Source: Candidatus Omnitrophota bacterium
GTDB lineage: Bacteria; Omnitrophota; Omnitrophia; Omnitrophales; Aquincolibacteriaceae
NCBI GenBank assembly: GCA_023247135.1
Contig: JAHFHB010000001.1
Location: 1-24,702, forward strand
Direction: 5' to 3'
Length of the DNA: 24,702 nucleotides
The notes beneath the pieces are model-generated. The model had not been told where the DNA came from, searched no databases, and saw nothing but the letters and a program-made list of their open reading frames with translations. Each line of letters begins with the position of its first letter. Within the stretch, counting starts at the first letter, position 1. Made by a program: the position numbers and the translations under genes. This document shows, piece after piece, positions 22,130-24,702 of the stretch.

Positions 22130-22741
22130 ATGCCTTCATTTGCAGATACTACCCTCAGAAACTACCTTGATCAGCTTGCCAGCGATGCGCCGGTTCCGGG
22201 CGGCGGCAGCGTTTCGGCTTACGTGGCCGCGCTGGCCATTGGCTTGAGCCAAATGGTGGCCCGTATTACGCTTGCGCGCAAACCCAAAGCCGGACTTTCG
22301 GCCGAAGATCAAAAAAAGGAAGCCGAAAAACGGGCCGCGCTTGAAAAAATTCTGGGGTTACTTGAAAAAGTCAAAAAAGACGCGCTCGAAATCGTGGACA
22401 TCGATCCAAAAATTTATCAGGAAGTCATGGCCGCCTGGGGCGGAGCCCCTGAGAAAATGGAAGATGCATTGAATAATTCTTTCCGGCTGCAGGCGGATCT
22501 GGCTTTGCTGGTGGTGATGGCGCGCGAATGGAACCAGACGCTGGCGGACTTGGTGGCTGGCTCGATTAAAAATGATCTCTTGGTTGCGGCGTCGCTTTAT
22601 CTGGCTTCTTTTCAGGGGGCCTGGCATACGGCCATGATCAACGTGAAATACATGCAAGATGCCCAGCATAAAAGTCAGGCGGAAAAAGCGCTCGGCGATC
22701 TTAAAAAACGCTTTGACGCGGGGAGCACCCAGTGCCTATGA
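22130..22741 (+). CDS. fchA: Methenyltetrahydrofolate cyclohydrolase (FchA, cyclodeaminase family)
   Basis: This encodes a 203-residue, all-helical protein of the formiminotransferase-cyclodeaminase C-domain family. Stand-alone members hydrolyse 5,10-methenyl-THF to 10-formyl-THF (or cyclodeaminate formimino-THF). The signature SDAPVPGGGSVSAYVAALA (about 18-36) is intact. The following helices carry the Lys/Glu-rich segment and the C-terminal NVKYMQD typical of the family. The full-length match (~200) shows it is a monofunctional form. The stop overlaps the folD start by 10 bases, so the two are coupled. Since the adjacent FolD appears to lack cyclohydrolase residues, FchA is expected to provide that step. 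No formiminotransferase domain is present, so a histidine-breakdown role is less likely. Confidence 0.9.
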   Translation: MPSFADTTLRNYLDQLASDAPVPGGGSVSAYVAALAIGLSQMVARITLARKPKAGLSAEDQKKEAEKRAALEKILGLLEKVKKDALEIVDIDPKIYQEVMAAWGGAPEKMEDALNNSFRLQADLALLVVMAREWNQTLADLVAGSIKNDLLVAASLYLASFQGAWHTAMINVKYMQDAQHKSQAEKALGDLKKRFDAGSTQCL

Positions 22742-23610
22742 CGGAAGCTAAACTGCTTGAGGGAAAAGCTCTCGCTGCGCAAATCCAGCAGGAGATCAAA
22801 ACATTTGTTGAGAATCTGCGCGCCGCCGGCAAACAGGTGCCTGGGCTGCTGGTGCTGCAGGCCAATCAGGATCCGGCTTCGGACTGGTATATCGGACAGC
22901 AGGAAAAGCTTGCTGCGAAACTCGGGATTTATTGTGAGAAAATCGGGCCGGCTCAGCTGGCTTCGCAGGACAAGCTGTGTGACGCGCTGAATAGCGAGGG
23001 GGCCGGAAAACCCGCAGGGAAATTTCACGGAATTTTTATCGCCATGCCATTTCCAGTCGGGTTCAATGCGGACAAAATCCTTTTTCAGCTTGATCCGCGT
23101 AAAGATGTCGAGGGCGTGCATCCCGCAAGTCTTGGATTGATGGTGCTGCGCAAGTCCGCACTGATTCCGCCGACGGCGTTTGCGGCGTTGAAGCTGATTG
23201 AATCGACCGGCGTTAGCTTGCGCGGCAAAAAGGCTGTGATTGTGGGGCAGAGCGCGATTGTGGGACGTCCGCTGCAGCTTCTCCTGGGTGAGCGGCGCGT
23301 GACCACGATTGTGTGCAATACGGGCACCTCTCAGGCTGACTTGCAGAAATTTATTTCTGAAAGCGAACTTGTCGTGGCCTGCGCCGGACAGCCGGGGCTG
23401 GTGCGCGGCGAGTGGATCCGTGAAGGCGCCATCGTGATTGATGTGGGCACCACCGCGGTGGACGGAAAACTGGCGGGCGATGTGGACTTTGAAGGCGCGA
23501 AAAAACGCGCGGGGTTTATCACGCCCGTTCCGGGCGGCGTCGGGCCTTTGACCGTGACCATGCTCATGCAGAATCTCATCAAGGCCTATGAATGGCAGAA
23601 AACCTCATGA
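22732..23610 (+). CDS. folD: FolD-type methylenetetrahydrofolate dehydrogenase, predicted to lack cyclohydrolase activity
   Basis: Cytosolic folate enzyme interconverting 5,10-methylene-THF and 5,10-methenyl-THF. The FolD fold is clear: LQANQDPASDWYI, the nucleotide loop VGQSAIVGRP, DVGTTAVDGKLAGDVDF and the C-terminal TPVPGGVGPLTVTMLMQN. Three active-site positions differ from bifunctional enzymes. In YxxxK, Tyr53 is kept but the Lys is Gln57. The Gln of 'VQLPLP' is Ala104 (IAMPFP). The second Asp of 'KDVDG' is Glu127 (KDVEG). These correspond to Lys56, Gln100 and Asp125 of human MTHFD1; Lys56 and Gln100 are known to be needed for cyclohydrolase. The GTG at 22732 was chosen because GGGGAG lies 6 bases before it; the ATG at 22738 is also possible. 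Overlaps fchA and panB. Confidence 0.93.
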   Translation: MPMTEAKLLEGKALAAQIQQEIKTFVENLRAAGKQVPGLLVLQANQDPASDWYIGQQEKLAAKLGIYCEKIGPAQLASQDKLCDALNSEGAGKPAGKFHGIFIAMPFPVGFNADKILFQLDPRKDVEGVHPASLGLMVLRKSALIPPTAFAALKLIESTGVSLRGKKAVIVGQSAIVGRPLQLLLGERRVTTIVCNTGTSQADLQKFISESELVVACAGQPGLVRGEWIREGAIVIDVGTTAVDGKLAGDVDFEGAKKRAGFITPVPGGVGPLTVTMLMQNLIKAYEWQKTS

Positions 23611-24404
23611 TACGGATCTCGGTGAAAGCCATTTGTGATAAAAAAGCCCAAAGAGAAAAGATAGCCGTTCTGACAGCCTATGATTTTCCCTTTGCCCGCA
23701 TGTTCGATACGGCGGGCGTGGACATGGTACTCGTGGGCGACTCCCTCGGCATGGTGGTGCTCGGCCACCAAAGTACGGTGCCCGTGACGATGCGTGATAT
23801 GCTGCATCACACGCGGGCGGCTTCACGTGCCGTAAAACATGCGCTCGTCGTCGCGGACATGCCCTTTGGTTCTTACGAAACGCCTGAGCGCGCACTGCGC
23901 AACGCGCTGCGGCTGATCAAAGAAGCCGGCGCGGATGCGGTGAAGCTTGAAGGCGGCCGCGCCGTAGAAAAACAGGTCGCGCGGCTGGTGAAGGCCGGCA
24001 TTCCTGTGATGGGGCATATCGGCATGACGCCGCAGACAGCCAGCGGGCTCGGCGGCTACAAGGTTCAAGGCCGTGATCCGAAGCAGGCGGCGCAAATTTT
24101 AGCGGACGCGAAATGTCTGGATGGCCTGGGGGTTTTCGCCATGGTGCTTGAATGCGTGCCCTCGGCGCTTGCGGCAAAAATCACGCGGCAGGTAAAATGT
24201 CCCACCATCGGAATCGGTGCCGGCAGCGGAACCGACGGACAGGTGCTGGTGATGCACGACATGCTTGGCATTGAAAGCGGCGTGAGGCCCCGATTTGTGC
24301 GCCGTTATGCCGAGCTTGAAAAAACGATTTCACGCGCAGCGCAAGATTACATCCGCGATGTACGCTCCGGAAAATTCCCATCCAAGGCGGAAAGTTTTGA
24401 GTAA
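23607..24404 (+). CDS. panB: 3-methyl-2-oxobutanoate hydroxymethyltransferase (ketopantoate hydroxymethyltransferase)
   Basis: First enzyme of pantothenate/CoA synthesis: transfers a hydroxymethyl group from 5,10-methylene-THF to 2-oxoisovalerate. The metal/substrate blocks are all present: VLVGDSLGMVVLGH (Asp ligand), VADMPFGSYE (Asp ligand), KLEGG, GHIGMTPQ, LECVP (catalytic Glu) and GIGAGSGTDGQVLVMHD. The length of 265 matches the family (~264). The ATG at 23607 overlaps the folD stop by ATGA, and MIRISV aligns with the usual MKKITV start; the ATG at 23592 is an alternative. The operon is logical: FolD/FchA control the methylene-THF pool that PanB consumes. panC and panD are not in view. 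Confidence 0.96.
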   Translation: MIRISVKAICDKKAQREKIAVLTAYDFPFARMFDTAGVDMVLVGDSLGMVVLGHQSTVPVTMRDMLHHTRAASRAVKHALVVADMPFGSYETPERALRNALRLIKEAGADAVKLEGGRAVEKQVARLVKAGIPVMGHIGMTPQTASGLGGYKVQGRDPKQAAQILADAKCLDGLGVFAMVLECVPSALAAKITRQVKCPTIGIGAGSGTDGQVLVMHDMLGIESGVRPRFVRRYAELEKTISRAAQDYIRDVRSGKFPSKAESFE

Positions 24405-24426
24405 GGCCGATGCCAGGAGGACAGTC

Positions 24427-24702
24427 GTGAGTGTCGAGAAAGCCGGCGATGAAATCCTGCATGTCATGGTGGCGGACAAGGACCCTGCGGTTCTTGAGCT
24501 CGTCGCCACACGCCTTACGAATCGGGGTATGCGCGTCAGCATCGCGGAAACAACCGAAGACCTCCTGAAACAACTAGACCGGGAACCGGCAGACATCGTC
24601 TTGATCTCTTCCGACATGGAACGCCTGGGCGGGCGCTACCCCGTGGAGCGCATCCGCGACCGCTCCCACCTCACGGCTGTTCCTGTGGTGCTCATGACAC
24701 GC
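24427..24702 (+). CDS. Receiver-domain protein, N-terminal part (degenerate phospho-site)
   Basis: The reading frame is open to the window edge (92 codons). It starts at GTG with a strong AGGAGG 6 bases upstream, 22 bp after panB. The sequence ILHVMVADKDPAVLELVATRL, an alternating beta-alpha pattern and TAVPVVLMT are typical of response-regulator receiver (REC) domains. The acidic pocket is D17 with Lys18 in place of the second Asp. In the strand DIVLISSDM, the position that is the phosphorylated Asp in standard receivers reads Ser61, with Asp63 two residues on. It may be a pseudo-receiver or use another control. The output domain is beyond the window. It is not certain that it belongs to the folate operon. 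Confidence 0.75.
   Translation, partial: MSVEKAGDEILHVMVADKDPAVLELVATRLTNRGMRVSIAETTEDLLKQLDREPADIVLISSDMERLGGRYPVERIRDRSHLTAVPVVLMTR

Noticed and set aside
24181..24617. Two minus-strand open frames at the right end
   Set aside because: They overlap panB and the receiver-domain gene, which have a strong Shine-Dalgarno and clear domain sequence on the + strand; no domain is seen in them.

Overview
The window looks like part of a Gram-negative, probably uncultivated bacterial chromosome. An LpxL/HtrB-type lipid A acyltransferase, Sec and lipoprotein signal peptides, and a sigma-54 promoter in front of an ammonium-transport operon support a diderm. No rRNA, tRNA, phage, transposase or CRISPR array was found. 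The phylum cannot be fixed from sequence alone. The gene style (a very long secreted protein of unknown function, several membrane desaturases, no ribosomal markers) would fit Omnitrophota or a similar lineage, but that is only a guess. The first 63 bases form a perfect hairpin starting exactly at base 1, which suggests the window begins at a contig end.

Left part (1-11,382, all + strand): the 3' part of an MFS permease; a long delta-9-type acyl-CoA desaturase; a yeast-type cytosine deaminase; a translationally coupled trio of exported proteins (127 aa, 1332 aa with a C-terminal zinc-protease signature, and 331 aa); an LpxL-like acyltransferase; a DUF378-like small membrane protein; then a small exported protein, a CarD-like regulator and a second desaturase in close succession.

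Middle (11,335-16,334): ogt (-) overlaps the second desaturase tail to tail. lysE-like and a PHP-domain lipoprotein run on +. A minus-strand operon holds a third desaturase, a thioredoxin-type arsenate reductase (arsC) and an Acr3 arsenite exporter, so arsenate reduction and efflux are linked to a membrane-lipid desaturase.

Right part (16,341-24,702): a textbook -24/-12 (sigma-54) promoter drives amtB and a P-II gene whose T-loop has Phe at both usual Tyr positions. A strong terminator separates them from a minus-strand operon of a family 2 glycosyltransferase, an SPL-like radical SAM protein and a class I/II aminotransferase. The glycosyltransferase end is built from a REP/MITE-like palindrome. 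Divergent from it, a consensus sigma-70 promoter drives fchA, folD and panB. FolD has lost the residues known to be needed for cyclohydrolase activity, and the separate cyclohydrolase FchA sits directly upstream. This suggests the two C1-folate steps are split between two proteins next to PanB, which consumes 5,10-methylene-THF. The window ends inside a receiver-domain gene lacking the usual phospho-acceptor Asp.

I saw no clear defence or otherwise wholly new system. The best candidates for new biology are the split FolD/FchA pair, the non-uridylylatable P-II, the 1332-aa secreted putative protease cassette, and the desaturase-arsenic operon.
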